From Arthrobacter globiformis (GTDB lineage Bacteria; Actinomycetota; Actinomycetes; Actinomycetales; Micrococcaceae), in the NCBI RefSeq assembly GCF_003261175.1, contig NZ_QLNP01000102.1, positions 1-64,000 on the forward strand: a DNA stretch of 64,000 nucleotides, given 5' to 3'. A program made the translations under genes and the position numbers. The notes below the pieces were generated by a model. That model saw nothing but the letters and a program-made list of their open reading frames with translations, had not been told where the DNA came from and ran no database searches. Shown piece by piece: positions 35,173 to 44,733 of the stretch (within the stretch, counting starts at the first letter, position 1; every line of letters starts with the position of its first letter).

Positions 35173-35194
35173 TTATAAGTTATAACCTATAACA
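35173..35194. promoter_or_regulatory. GntR operator between gntR and aconitase genes
   Basis: GTTATAAGTTATAACCTATAAC, a 22-bp palindrome with 20 of 22 positions symmetric, fully AT-rich against a GC-rich background. It occupies the short spacer between the divergent genes, where it would block both promoters. Confidence 0.75.
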
Positions 35195-35222
35195 GCCACC
35201 TGCTCCTTGAGAAAGCAGAACC

Positions 35223-37874
35223 ATGAGTATCGACCCTGCTCCCAGCTTTAGCCCCGGCATCAGGAGCCTCTCCGTCAACGGCGAAGTTCTGCAGTCAGTG
35301 GACATCGAGGGTGCCTTCGGCTCCGGGTATTCCCGGCTGCCCGTGGTGCTGCGGCTGCTGGCGGAGAACGTGCAGCGGAACATGGCCGGCCAGGAGCGCG
35401 AGCAGGCAATGGATGCCTTGCGGAACTGGCTGGCCACGGGCACCAGCACGGCTGAAATCGAGTTCCTGCCCACCCGGGTGCTGATGCACGACACCACCAG
35501 CACGCCAGCCTTGGTGGACATCGCGGCCATGAGGGATACGCTCGCCGAGTCCGGGGCCGACCCCATGGCCCTGAACCCGCTGCTGCGCGTGGACGTGTCC
35601 ATCGACCACTCGTTGGCGGTGGAGGAGTACGGGCGCGCCGACGCTGCCGCCCGGAACATCAAGCACGAGATCCGCCGGAACCGGGAGCGGTACCAGTTCC
35701 TGAAGTGGGCGTCCAAGGCTATGAACGGTGTGCACATCAACCCGCCGGGCACGGGCATCATGCACACGATCAACCTCGAGCAGCTGGCCACCGTGGTGAC
35801 CACCATCGAGCGGGACGGCGTCCGGTGGGCGGTGCCGGACATGATGGTGGGCACCGACAGCCACACCCCGATGATCAACGGCCTCGGTGTCCTGGGCTGG
35901 GGCGTCGGCGGGCTGGAAGCGCAGACGGTGATGTTCGGGATGCCTGCCACGCTGCGCATCCCCGACGTCGTCGGCGTGCGCCTGACCGGTGAACTGGCGG
36001 CGGGTACCCTGGCCACCGACCTCGCGCTGGCCGTCACCCAGCGGCTGCGCCAGGTGGGCGTAACGGGGGAGTTCGTCGAGTTCTTCGGCCCCGGAGTCTC
36101 GACGCTGACCGTCGGTGAGCGCGCCGTCGTCGCCAACATGGCGCCTGAATACGGTGCCACCACCGGCTACTTCCCGATCGACGCGCACGTCCTCGATTAC
36201 CTTGCGAGCACCGGCCGCAGCTCGGAACAGACGCGGCTGGTCGAGGCGTATGCCCGGCAGACGTGCCTGTGGTTCGACCCCGAAGCAACGCCGGTCTACA
36301 CGAGAATCGTCGACGTCGACCTGTCCGCCGTCGTCATGCACGCCGCCGGCCCGCGGCGTCCCCAGGACCTCCTGCCCTACGGCGGCATCCGCAAGGCACT
36401 GGAAAAGGAGGCCGGCCCGGCCCGCGCCGGCGAGGCAACTGCTGCTGTAGGCGATGACGGCGGACTGCCGGACTTTCCAGTCGCTCTCGCCGCCATCACC
36501 AGCTGCACCAACACCTCGGACCCGCGCCTGCTCATCGCGGCCGGGCTGCTCGCCCGCAATGCCCGCCGCCGCGGCCTGACCGTGCCGGACTGGGTCAAGA
36601 CCTCGCTGGCGCCGGGCTCACCAGCGGCGGCCAGCTACCTCAAGCGTGCCGGGCTCGCCGACCACCTGGCCTCCGTGGGGTTCGACATTGTCGGGTTCGG
36701 CTGCACCACCTGCATCGGCAACCCGGGCCCGCTGACGCCGGTGATCGCCAAGGCCCAGGCCGACGGCGTGAGAGAACCGGTGGCGATCCTGTCCGGCAAC
36801 CGCAATTTCCCGGGCCGGGTCCACCCGGACGTGGAACTCAGCTTCATCATGTCGCCCCCGCTGGTGGTGGCCTTCGCGCTTGCCGGCGACGCCAAGCGGG
36901 ACCTCAGCGAGGAGCCCGTGCAGCACGCCGCCGACGGCGCTCCGGTCTACCTCAGGGACCTGTGGCCGTCGCGCGACGAGATCGACGACTTCGTGGCCAA
37001 AGCCAACGACCCCGCCGACTTCCGGCGGGACTTCGCCATCGCCAGCCGCGATCCCCAGTGGAAGCGGGTGGAAGCACCGGACGGGTCGCAGTACCCGTGG
37101 GATGACGGGTCCACCATCCTCCGCCGCCCCCCGTTCGCAGCCATGTCAGAAGGCAGCCTCCTCGGGAAGTTCAGCGCGCATCCGCTCCTGGTGCTCGGCG
37201 ACGACATCACCACCGACCACATTTCACCGGCCAGTGCCATCCCGCCCGCCAGCGGCGTCGCAGACTTCCTGGTGGACAGGGGCGAGGACCGGGGTGACCT
37301 CAACGTCTTCGCCTCCCGCCGTGGCAACTGGGAGGTCATGGTCCGCGGCGCCTTCCACAACAAATCCGTCCGGAACCTTTTGCAGCCCGACGCGCCGGTG
37401 GCACACACCATCCACTCGCCGTCGAACGAAACCCTGCCCATCTGGGATGCCGCCCAACGGTACCGGGACGCCGGCGACTCCGTGGTCATGGTGGCCGGCG
37501 AGCGCTACGGCATGGGTTCGTCCCGGGACTGGGCCGCGAAGGCCCAGCGGCTGCTGGGTGTCCGCGCGGTCATCGCCGCCAGCTTTGAACGGATCCACCG
37601 CTCCAACCTCATTGGCATGGGCATCCTCCCGCTGGTCATGCCGGCGGACATGAGGGAGAAGCTCCTCAGCCTCGCACCGGGCGACACGATTGAGCTCGAC
37701 GCCCCCGCGGAGCGCCTCCGTCCCCGCTCCGGGATCGCCGCGGCAATTGTCCGCGCGGACGGCACCAGGGAGCCGTTCACGGCCACCACCGCCGTGGAGA
37801 CGGGGCTGGAATGCGAGCTCCTCGGCGTCGGCGGCGTCATCCCCATGATCCTGCGGCGGACCTTGGCGGCCTAA
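35223..37874 (+). CDS. acnA: Aconitate hydratase (AcnA type)
   Basis: An 883-residue aconitase, interconverting citrate and isocitrate through cis-aconitate. The [4Fe-4S] ligands are Cys428 (SCTNTSD), Cys494 and Cys497 (GCTTCIGN). N-terminal motifs (ILPTRVL-type FLPTRVLMHD, VDVSIDHSLAVEEYG, GTDSHTPMINGLG) and the swivelling domain SRDWAAKAQRLLGVRAVIA are intact, and length is normal. It stands under a dedicated divergent GntR regulator rather than in a TCA-cycle operon, so it may be a second, inducible aconitase; whether another copy exists cannot be seen here. It ends at conserved hairpin copy F. Confidence 0.93.
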   Translation: MSIDPAPSFSPGIRSLSVNGEVLQSVDIEGAFGSGYSRLPVVLRLLAENVQRNMAGQEREQAMDALRNWLATGTSTAEIEFLPTRVLMHDTTSTPALVDIAAMRDTLAESGADPMALNPLLRVDVSIDHSLAVEEYGRADAAARNIKHEIRRNRERYQFLKWASKAMNGVHINPPGTGIMHTINLEQLATVVTTIERDGVRWAVPDMMVGTDSHTPMINGLGVLGWGVGGLEAQTVMFGMPATLRIPDVVGVRLTGELAAGTLATDLALAVTQRLRQVGVTGEFVEFFGPGVSTLTVGERAVVANMAPEYGATTGYFPIDAHVLDYLASTGRSSEQTRLVEAYARQTCLWFDPEATPVYTRIVDVDLSAVVMHAAGPRRPQDLLPYGGIRKALEKEAGPARAGEATAAVGDDGGLPDFPVALAAITSCTNTSDPRLLIAAGLLARNARRRGLTVPDWVKTSLAPGSPAAASYLKRAGLADHLASVGFDIVGFGCTTCIGNPGPLTPVIAKAQADGVREPVAILSGNRNFPGRVHPDVELSFIMSPPLVVAFALAGDAKRDLSEEPVQHAADGAPVYLRDLWPSRDEIDDFVAKANDPADFRRDFAIASRDPQWKRVEAPDGSQYPWDDGSTILRRPPFAAMSEGSLLGKFSAHPLLVLGDDITTDHISPASAIPPASGVADFLVDRGEDRGDLNVFASRRGNWEVMVRGAFHNKSVRNLLQPDAPVAHTIHSPSNETLPIWDAAQRYRDAGDSVVMVAGERYGMGSSRDWAAKAQRLLGVRAVIAASFERIHRSNLIGMGILPLVMPADMREKLLSLAPGDTIELDAPAERLRPRSGIAAAIVRADGTREPFTATTAVETGLECELLGVGGVIPMILRRTLAA

Positions 37875-37887
37875 GCCCAAAAGCAAG

Positions 37888-37919
37888 AGGACGACGGCGG
37901 GTGGTCCCGCCGTCGTCCT
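37888..37919. terminator. Conserved-stem hairpin terminator (copy F)
   Basis: A 14-bp perfect stem: 37888-37901 with 37906-37919, loop TGGT, followed by TTCCTTT on the plus strand. It separates the convergent aconitase and biotin carboxylase genes. Confidence 0.82.
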
Positions 37920-37960
37920 TCCTTTGCCTTCGCCGTTAAGCGGGCGAGGCGCGGAGCCGG

Positions 37961-39724
37961 TTAGCCGATGAGCGCCAGGACCGAGCCGGCGGTGACCACC
38001 TGGCCGGGGCCGGCGGCGACGCCGGAGACGACGCCTCCGCGGTGGGCGGGAACGCTGGTCTCCATCTTCATCGCCTCCAGCACCACCACGGGATCACCCG
38101 CTGCCACATCGGCACCCGGCTCCACGAGCCACTTCACCACGGTGCCGCTCATGGCGGCGCGGAGTTCGGCCGGGTCGGAGGTGCCAGACCCGCCGTCGGG
38201 AGAGCCAGCGGCCGAAGAGGTGGCCAGGCCGCCCGGAAGTGCCTGGCCCGACCGGGCCCAGCCGTCCAGCAGATCCGCCGGAAGCCCGACGGCAAGCCGT
38301 CGGCCGTCCACGTCCACCGTGATGGTGCGCCGCCGGCCTTCGGGAGCGGTGGGGCTGAAGTCGGGATCTGCCGGAATCTGGCCGGCGAAGTCCGTCTCAA
38401 TCCAGCGGGTGTGGACGTCCAGGCCGGTCCCGGACGTGAAGTCCGCGGCCTCCACCACGGCGCGGTGGAACGGCAGAACGGTGGCCACACCGGTGATGCT
38501 GATCTCGGCCAGCGCGCGGCGGGCACGCCGCAGCGCCTGCTGGCGGTCGGCTCCGGTGACGATCAGCTTCGCCAGCAGCGAGTCGAACTGCGGTGCCACG
38601 AAGGAGCCGGAGCGGACGCCGGTGTCCAGCCGGATGCCGGGGCCGGTGGGTGCGGTGAATTCGGTGACGGTGCCGGGGGAGGGCAGGAAGCCGCGCCCCA
38701 CGTCCTCGGCGTTGATCCTGAATTCAAAGGCGTGGCCGAGGGGAGCCGGGTCGTCTGTATGGGACAGCCGTTCCCCGGCGGCGATCCGGAACTGCTCCTG
38801 GACCAGGTCGATCCCGGTGGTTTCCTCGGTGATGGGGTGTTCCACCTGCAGCCGTGTGTTCACCTCGAGGAAGGCGACGGTGCCATCGGCGGCGACCAGG
38901 AACTCCACCGTCCCCGCACCCGAGTAGCCGGCTTCCCGGCAAACTGCCTTGGCCGCGTCGTAAATCTGGGCCCGCTGCCCGTCGCTGAGGAACGGCGCCG
39001 GGGCCTCCTCCACCAGCTTCTGGTGGCGGCGCTGGAGGGAGCAATCCCGGGTTCCGACGACGATGACGTTGCCGTGAGTATCGGCCAGCACCTGCGCTTC
39101 CACGTGCCGCGGCCGGTCCAGGTAGCGCTCGACGAAACATTCGCCGCGGCCGAACGCAGCCACCGCCTCTCGAACGGCGGAGTCGAAGGCCTCCTCGACC
39201 TCGTCCATGTTCCGGACCACCTTAAGGCCGCGGCCGCCGCCGCCGAAGGCTGCCTTGATGGCGATGGGGAGCCCGTGCTCCTCCGCGAAGGCGCGGGCCT
39301 CGGCGGCGGATTCCACCGGCCCGTCGCTGCCTGCCACGAGCGGGGCGCCGGCCCGGACCGCGATCTCCCGGGCCGTGATCTTGTTGCCGAGCTGGCGGAT
39401 GGCCTCCGGCGACGGGCCGATCCACGCGAGTCCGGCGTCGAGCACCGCCTGCGCAAAATCCGCGTTCTCGGACAGGAAGCCGTACCCGGGGTGGACCGCG
39501 TCCGCCCCCGCAGCGGCTGCCGCGCCGAGGAGCTTCTCGATGTTCAGGTAGGTGTCCGCGGGGGAGTTGCCGCCGAGGCTGAAGGCCTCGTCCGCGGCGG
39601 CGACGTGCATGGCGTCAGCGTCGATGTCCGCGTACACAGCCACGGAGGCCAGCTGTGCGTCGTCGCAGGCCCGGGCGATCCGGACGGCGATTTCGCCGCG
39701 GTTGGCAATGAGGACCTTGTGCAT
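37961..39724 (-). CDS. Biotin carboxylase fused to a biotin carboxyl carrier domain
   Basis: A 587-residue acyl-CoA-carboxylase-alpha-like protein. The N-terminal biotin carboxylase/ATP-grasp part runs from residue 1 to about 450 ([27 protein letters not shown]-type [28 protein letters not shown]). A linker leads to a C-terminal biotinyl domain whose modified lysine is Lys553 in EAMKMET. No carboxyltransferase of the acyl-CoA type is nearby. The stop of the fused PxpB-PxpC gene overlaps its ATG (TGATG), and PxpC-like proteins are annotated as biotin-dependent carboxyltransferase-like. It is probably part of a specialised carboxylase or oxoprolinase complex. Confidence 0.9.
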   Translation of the reverse strand: MHKVLIANRGEIAVRIARACDDAQLASVAVYADIDADAMHVAAADEAFSLGGNSPADTYLNIEKLLGAAAAAGADAVHPGYGFLSENADFAQAVLDAGLAWIGPSPEAIRQLGNKITAREIAVRAGAPLVAGSDGPVESAAEARAFAEEHGLPIAIKAAFGGGGRGLKVVRNMDEVEEAFDSAVREAVAAFGRGECFVERYLDRPRHVEAQVLADTHGNVIVVGTRDCSLQRRHQKLVEEAPAPFLSDGQRAQIYDAAKAVCREAGYSGAGTVEFLVAADGTVAFLEVNTRLQVEHPITEETTGIDLVQEQFRIAAGERLSHTDDPAPLGHAFEFRINAEDVGRGFLPSPGTVTEFTAPTGPGIRLDTGVRSGSFVAPQFDSLLAKLIVTGADRQQALRRARRALAEISITGVATVLPFHRAVVEAADFTSGTGLDVHTRWIETDFAGQIPADPDFSPTAPEGRRRTITVDVDGRRLAVGLPADLLDGWARSGQALPGGLATSSAAGSPDGGSGTSDPAELRAAMSGTVVKWLVEPGADVAAGDPVVVLEAMKMETSVPAHRGGVVSGVAAGPGQVVTAGSVLALIG

Positions 39725-41475
39725 CAGTTGCTCGCTTTTCTTTGTGGAGTCTGTTCGGTGGCGATGCGGAAGCGGATGCTCCCGCCGATCGGGACCTGGG
39801 CGGCCAGGTCGAGCTGGTGGTCCACCACCACGCCGATCACCGGGTAGCCGCCCGTGATGGGATGGTCGGCCAGGAAGAGCACGGGCAGGCCTTCGGGCGG
39901 CATCTGGATGGCCCCCGCCACTGTTCCTTCGCTGGGCAGTTCACCGGTGCGGCTGCGCTCCAGGGGTGTTCCCTGCAGCCTCATGCCCACGCGGTTGGAC
40001 TCCGGCTTGACCGTCCAGTCCTGGGCGCAGAGGGAGTCGATCGCGGCCTGGTCGAACCAGTCAGCGCGCGGTCCGAGGATGATGTCCAGCACGGTGACGC
40101 CCTCGCCGGGGTAATCGGGTTGGATTTCGGGGCTGCCCACGACGCCGGATTCGGCGGCGCTGCCGGCTGGCAGCAGCTGGTTCGCTGCCAGCGGCTGGGG
40201 ACCGATTCCGGACATCGTGTCCGTGGAGCGGCTGCCCAGGACCGGCGGTGCGTCCACGCCGCCGCGGACAGCGACGTAGCTGCGGAAGCCGGCGTCGGGA
40301 ACACCGATGGTGAGGATTTCGCCGTCGAGCAGGGCGAAGGGCGCGGCCGCCGGGACGGTGCGCTGCCGCTCGGGGACTGCCGGCTCAGCGCCGTCGGGGG
40401 AGGCCGACGGCGTCACAACGGTGAGTGCCGACGGCGCCCCCGCCACGGCCAGGACCTGGTCCCCAACGGCCTGGAGCCTCAGCCCGCCGGAGACGGTTTC
40501 GATGGCGGCGGCCGACGGCGCGTTCCCGACAAGGCGGTTGGCCCGGCGGAGCGAGGCCCGGTCCAGCGCACCGGCGGCTGAGACGCCAAGGGCCGAATGC
40601 CCCTGCCGGCCTAGGTCCTGGATGAGGCTGTGGATCCCGGGTGACAGGACGCGGAGGCCGGAGGTGGTTTCAGGGACCGCCTGCTGGCTCCCTGTCTGTT
40701 GGCTGTCCGCTTCTGCTGCGCCTGACACTTCCGGTGCCAGCTGGATCACGTCGCGGACGGCACGGAACTGGACGCGGTGCCCGGGGCTGGCAAGCGCTGG
40801 TTCGGGGCGGTCGAGGTCCCACATCTTGGCTCCGGTCCGGCCAATAAGCTGCCAGCCACCCGGTGACTTGCGCGGGTAGACAGCCGAGTAGTTGCCGGCC
40901 AACGCCACCGATCCCGCCGGGACCCCAGTGCGCGGGGAACTCCGGCGCGGAACTTCCAGGGCCTGGTTCTCGCCCACCATGTAGCCAAAGCCGGGCGCGA
41001 AACCAGCGAAGGCAACGGTCCAGACCTGGCCGGTGTGGGCTGCGATCACGCCGTCGGCGCCGAGGCCGGTCAGCTGCCCCACCTCGGCGAGATCTTCGCC
41101 GTCGTACACGGTGTCGATGACCACCAAGCCGCCGGCCTGCTCCGCCGGTGCCATGAGGTCCAGCTCCAGGAGGGCCTGCCCGATCCGCCGTGCGGCTGCG
41201 GGGGATTCGGCCCTGACCATGACGGTCTCCGCGGCGGCCAAGACATCCTGTTGGCCCGGAAACGGGGCCTCAAGGAGGGCGGCCTGCAGGGCGAGGACAT
41301 CCTGCGTTCCGGAGACCACGGCGAGGATCGTGCGTGTTCCCACCGGCCGCACCGCCCGCACCCGGCCCGGGCGGGCGACGCTCGAAGGCGGAGTGTTTGG
41401 GGGCAGAGTGTTTGGGATTGCCTCCGGCGCGGGCTGGCCTGACGCGGAGGGCACGTCAATGTTGGGGGTTGCCAT
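39724..41475 (-). CDS. pxpBC: Fused 5-oxoprolinase subunits B and C (KipI-KipA)
   Basis: About 583 residues joining two usually separate subunits. The N-terminal half (to about 270) is PxpB/KipI-like: [59 protein letters not shown]. The C-terminal half from about 275 is PxpC/KipA-like: [48 protein letters not shown] and the end [10 protein letters not shown]. With PxpA these proteins cleave 5-oxoproline to glutamate using ATP. The ATG at 41475 has AGGA close upstream; an ATG at 41499, one base from the pxpA stop, is the alternative. Translationally coupled to both neighbours. Confidence 0.88.
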   Translation of the reverse strand: MATPNIDVPSASGQPAPEAIPNTLPPNTPPSSVARPGRVRAVRPVGTRTILAVVSGTQDVLALQAALLEAPFPGQQDVLAAAETVMVRAESPAAARRIGQALLELDLMAPAEQAGGLVVIDTVYDGEDLAEVGQLTGLGADGVIAAHTGQVWTVAFAGFAPGFGYMVGENQALEVPRRSSPRTGVPAGSVALAGNYSAVYPRKSPGGWQLIGRTGAKMWDLDRPEPALASPGHRVQFRAVRDVIQLAPEVSGAAEADSQQTGSQQAVPETTSGLRVLSPGIHSLIQDLGRQGHSALGVSAAGALDRASLRRANRLVGNAPSAAAIETVSGGLRLQAVGDQVLAVAGAPSALTVVTPSASPDGAEPAVPERQRTVPAAAPFALLDGEILTIGVPDAGFRSYVAVRGGVDAPPVLGSRSTDTMSGIGPQPLAANQLLPAGSAAESGVVGSPEIQPDYPGEGVTVLDIILGPRADWFDQAAIDSLCAQDWTVKPESNRVGMRLQGTPLERSRTGELPSEGTVAGAIQMPPEGLPVLFLADHPITGGYPVIGVVVDHQLDLAAQVPIGGSIRFRIATEQTPQRKASN

Positions 41476-41500
41476 CGGGTCCTGAATCCGTCGCTTCATG

Positions 41501-42259
41501 CTAAACGAAGGCCTTGATGGTGATGCCGGCGGCGTCGAGCGCCTTCTTCACGGCGACAGCCATGGCCACTGCGCCGGGGGAATCCCCGTGGACGCAGACC
41601 GATTCCGCATTGATCGTCAGCCCGGAGCCGTCGATCGCCGTGATGGCCTCCCCGGTGGTCATCTGCAGGACCCGGGCGGCAACCGCCTCGGGGTCCTCCA
41701 GGACGGAACCGGGCTGGGAGCGCGACGTCAGCGTGCCGTCCGGGTTGTAGGCACGGTCAGCGAACGCCTCGGAGACTGCGCGGAGCCCGGCTTCCTCCGC
41801 GAGCCGCAGCACCTCGGATCCGGGCAGGCCAAGGATAGGGAGGCCGGGATCCACCGACTTCACTGCGTCCACCACGGCGCGTGCCTGCGCCGTGTTGTGG
41901 ACTATCGCGTTGTACAGGCCGCCGTGCGGCTTGACGTAGCGGACCCGGGTGCCGGCCGTCGCGGCCAGTGCCTGCAGCGCGCCGATCTGGTACACCACGT
42001 CGTCGGCCAGTTCGCGCGGGTCGACGTCCATGTACCGGCGGCCGAATCCGGCCAGATCGCGGTAGCCGACATGCGCCCCGACCACCACGCCGGACTTGGC
42101 GGCGGCCTCGCAGGTTGCCCGGATGACGCTGGGGTCCCCGGCGTGGAATCCGCAGGCCACGTTGGCGCTGGACACGGAAGCCATCATGGCCGCATCGTCG
42201 CCCAGGCTCCATCGCCCGAAGGATTCACCGACGTCACTGTTCAAATCAATTGCGTGCAT
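41501..42259 (-). CDS. pxpA: LamB/YcsF family protein, 5-oxoprolinase subunit A
   Basis: A 252-residue LamB/YcsF (PxpA) protein: [12 protein letters not shown] at the start, [34 protein letters not shown], and [11 protein letters not shown], all diagnostic. It is the ATPase-dependent partner of PxpB/PxpC. It heads the leftward pxpA-pxpBC-biotin carboxylase operon. ATG at 42259 has GAGG six bases upstream; an in-frame ATG four codons earlier is possible. The GntR gene is divergent across 104 bases. Confidence 0.9.
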   Translation of the reverse strand: MHAIDLNSDVGESFGRWSLGDDAAMMASVSSANVACGFHAGDPSVIRATCEAAAKSGVVVGAHVGYRDLAGFGRRYMDVDPRELADDVVYQIGALQALAATAGTRVRYVKPHGGLYNAIVHNTAQARAVVDAVKSVDPGLPILGLPGSEVLRLAEEAGLRAVSEAFADRAYNPDGTLTSRSQPGSVLEDPEAVAARVLQMTTGEAITAIDGSGLTINAESVCVHGDSPGAVAMAVAVKKALDAAGITIKAFV

Positions 42260-42312
42260 TGTGACCCTCATCTCAACTCGTCCTTACACAAGGATGCACC
42301 CTCCCGCGAAAA

Positions 42313-42338
42313 TGTTCAACAATTCAACAATCCAATTG
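42313..42338. promoter_or_regulatory. Operator of the pxp/GntR divergent promoter region
   Basis: TGTTCAACAATTCAAC followed by AATCCAATTG. The block TGTTCAACAA-N-TTCA and a nearby ACAATCCAA recur upstream of the MHS permease at 43181-43222, on the far side of the GntR gene. That is good evidence for one regulator acting on both promoters. Confidence 0.65.
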
Positions 42339-42363
42339 TGGTTGGTTCGTGTAAATTCGGTGT

Positions 42364-43038
42364 ATGGCCACAGTCAATCCGAGTTCAGGCGTATCCCGGT
42401 TGCGCGTCGCGGTGCCCGCGGTGGCCACCCGCGTTGCGAGTGAGCTGCGGCTCCAAATTGCCGAAGGTGCGCTTCTTCCCGGGGCGAAGCTGAAGGAAGA
42501 GGCACTCTCCGAGGAGCTCGGGGTTTCACGCAACACTGTGCGCGAGGCGTTTGCCGAGCTCGCCAGCGAGCGCCTGGTGGTCCGCCAGCCGAACCGCGGC
42601 GTCTTCGTCGCCAGCCTCGAGGTCAGTGACATCCATGACGTCTACGCCGTCCGGCGCGCCATCGAAGTCAGCGCCGTCCGCGGCGGCGGGAGTGCCGAAA
42701 GCATCGCGGCCGTGCGCGCAGCCGTGGAGGAGGGGAAGCGCGCTGCCGCGGCCGGCGACAGCGAGGGGCTGGGCAGTGCGAACGCGCATTTCCACGGCGC
42801 CCTCGTGGCGATGGCCGGCAGTGAACGCCTGAATGTCATCATGTCGCAGGTGCTGGCTGAAATGCGGCTGTTCTTCCATAAGGCCTCCATAGACGGTGGC
42901 TTCTATCAGGACTACCTGGCTGACAACGACCAGATCTGCAGCGCCCTCGAAGCGGGGGACAATGACCTCGCGGCTGAGCGCCTCCTGTCTTACCTCGCCA
43001 GGTCCGAAGAGCATCAGGCCGCAGTCCACACGTCATAG
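42364..43038 (+). CDS. GntR-family (FCD) regulator of the oxoproline/pxp regulon
   Basis: A 224-residue GntR regulator: winged helix at about residues 17-82 (VATRVASELRLQIAEGALLPG, LGVSRNTVREAFAELASERLVV) and an FCD domain. No Shine-Dalgarno sequence precedes the ATG, while a TAAATT -10-like box lies seven bases upstream, so the mRNA may be leaderless. It sits between the leftward pxp operon and the rightward MHS-cyclase operon, and the shared motif before both identifies the probable regulon. Confidence 0.88.
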   Translation: MATVNPSSGVSRLRVAVPAVATRVASELRLQIAEGALLPGAKLKEEALSEELGVSRNTVREAFAELASERLVVRQPNRGVFVASLEVSDIHDVYAVRRAIEVSAVRGGGSAESIAAVRAAVEEGKRAAAAGDSEGLGSANAHFHGALVAMAGSERLNVIMSQVLAEMRLFFHKASIDGGFYQDYLADNDQICSALEAGDNDLAAERLLSYLARSEEHQAAVHTS

Positions 43039-43064
43039 CTGATCCTCTCCGCAGCGCCCATACA

Positions 43065-43128
43065 GCGCGAGCGGACACTTGTGGCCCCTGAGAAACGCTT
43101 CCCAGTGGCCACAAGTGTCCGTTCGCGC
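43065..43128. repeat. Long intergenic stem-loop
   Basis: GCGCGAGCGGACACTTGTGG at 43065 pairs with its inverse copy ending at 43128 over 22 bp with a single G-U-type mismatch, around a 20-base loop. It lies just after the GntR stop. It could be a terminator, but the arms are longer and less GC-pure than the conserved hairpins, so a dispersed palindromic element is possible. The rest of the 43039-43371 spacer holds the promoter and operator of the MHS gene. Confidence 0.65.
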
Positions 43129-43153
43129 TTAACGGTGCAGCCCTTTGTGCCCC

Positions 43154-43222
43154 TTGACGGTGTGACGCAGGTCGCGTACATTGTTCAACAAGTTCAGATT
43201 GTTCTACATTTCCACAATCCAA
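43154..43222 (+). promoter_or_regulatory. Promoter and operator of the MHS-cyclase operon
   Basis: TTGACG (43154-43159), a 17-base spacer and TACATT (43177-43182) form a good sigma-70-type promoter facing the permease gene. TTGTTCAACAAGTTCAGATT begins at 43181 and ACAATCCAAC at 43214; both match elements at 42313-42338. The overlap of operator and -10 box suggests repression by the adjacent GntR protein. Confidence 0.7.
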
Positions 43223-43371
43223 CAGAACGCTCCGCATTCGGTGGCTCTCCCGGGGAAGCCGCCAACCAGCCTCAGTGCCCGCGCCTTGTCAACGTCGCAG
43301 GCCCGGGCGGGCTGTACACCAGCGCATCCGCAGCACGACGGATGGCATCCACACTCTTCATGGAGGAACAA

Positions 43372-44733
43372 ATGGCCAATCAATCCGCAATGGCCTCCGC
43401 AGGTTCGAGGCCCGCTGTCGGGCGCAAGGACATGTACAAAGCGTTCGCGGCCAGCCTCACCGGTACCGCGCTGGAGTTCTACGACTTCGCGGTCTACTCC
43501 GCCGCGGCCGCAATTGTTTTCCCGCTGATCTTCTTCCCGGCCTCGGACCCGGTGACGGGCACCCTGCTGGCGTTCTCGACCTACGCGGTGGGCTATATTT
43601 CCCGGCCCGTCGGCGGCATCATTTTCGGCCGGCTGGGCGACGAGATCGGCCGCAAGAAGATCCTGGTCATCACGCTGATGCTGATCGGCGTCGCCACCTT
43701 CCTCATCGGCCTGCTGCCTACCTATGGCAGCATCGGCATCCTGGCCCCGGCCATCCTCGTCTTCCTGCGGTTCGCGCAGGGCGTGGGCGTGGGCGGCGAG
43801 TGGGGCGGCGCTGTCCTGCTGTCCAGCGAATTCGGGGAACCCAGCAGGCGCGGCTTCTGGGCCTCCGCGGCGCAGATCGGCCCGCCCGCAGGCAACCTGC
43901 TGGCCAACGGCGCACTCGCCGTCCTCACGCTGGCCCTCTCCGAGGAGGCCTTCCTGGACTATGGCTGGCGCATAGCGTTCCTGATCTCGGCCGTGCTGGT
44001 GGCGTTCGGGCTGTGGATCCGCCTCAAGCTCGAGGACACCCCCATTTTCAAGGCCATGGAAGCCCGCGGCGACCAGCCCAAGGCCCCGATCAGGGAAGTC
44101 CTCACCACGCAGCGCCGTCCGCTCCTTGCTGCCATGCTCAGCCGCATCGGCCCGGACGTCACCTACGCATTGTGCACCGTCTTCACCCTGACGTACGGCA
44201 TCCAGGAACTGGGCTTCGACCGTGGCCAGGTCCTCGTGGCGGTGCTGGTCGGTTCAGGCCTCCAGCTGTTCACGATGCCGCTTGCGGGTGCCATCTCCGA
44301 CCGGATCAACCGGCGCCTTGTTTACGGCATCGCGGCAGTGGCTGCCGCTGTCTGGGCCTACCTGTTCTTCATCGTGCTTGAAGGCCGTTCCCCGGTGATG
44401 CTCGTGGTGGGAACCGTACTCGGCCTGCTCTGCCATTCCTTCATGTACGGCCCGCAGGCCGCGTTCGTCGTCGAGCAGTTCACGCCGCGGCTCCGCTCCA
44501 CCGGAAGCTCGCTGGCCTACACCTTCGCGGGCATCATCGGCGGCGCCATCGCACCGTTCATGTTCACCCTGCTGCAGAGCACCTTCCACAGCTGGGTCCC
44601 GGTGGCCATCTACCTCAGCGTCGCCTGCCTGCTGACCATCGTGGGCCTGGCCATCGGCCGGGACTCCAATGTGGCGGAGGACGAGGAGTACCTGAACGGA
44701 TCCACCGGAATAGTAGAGAGCGGCACACGATGA
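43372..44733 (+). CDS. MHS-family MFS transporter of the oxoproline regulon
   Basis: A 453-residue permease with about 12 transmembrane helices ([49 protein letters not shown]). ATG at 43372 follows GGAGGA; longer frames upstream run through the promoter and are rejected. It overlaps the D-glutamate cyclase-like gene by four bases and shares an operator motif with the pxp operon, so 5-oxoproline, D-glutamate or a related compound is the likely cargo. It is strikingly similar to the permease at 47126-48505. Confidence 0.88.
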   Translation: MANQSAMASAGSRPAVGRKDMYKAFAASLTGTALEFYDFAVYSAAAAIVFPLIFFPASDPVTGTLLAFSTYAVGYISRPVGGIIFGRLGDEIGRKKILVITLMLIGVATFLIGLLPTYGSIGILAPAILVFLRFAQGVGVGGEWGGAVLLSSEFGEPSRRGFWASAAQIGPPAGNLLANGALAVLTLALSEEAFLDYGWRIAFLISAVLVAFGLWIRLKLEDTPIFKAMEARGDQPKAPIREVLTTQRRPLLAAMLSRIGPDVTYALCTVFTLTYGIQELGFDRGQVLVAVLVGSGLQLFTMPLAGAISDRINRRLVYGIAAVAAAVWAYLFFIVLEGRSPVMLVVGTVLGLLCHSFMYGPQAAFVVEQFTPRLRSTGSSLAYTFAGIIGGAIAPFMFTLLQSTFHSWVPVAIYLSVACLLTIVGLAIGRDSNVAEDEEYLNGSTGIVESGTR

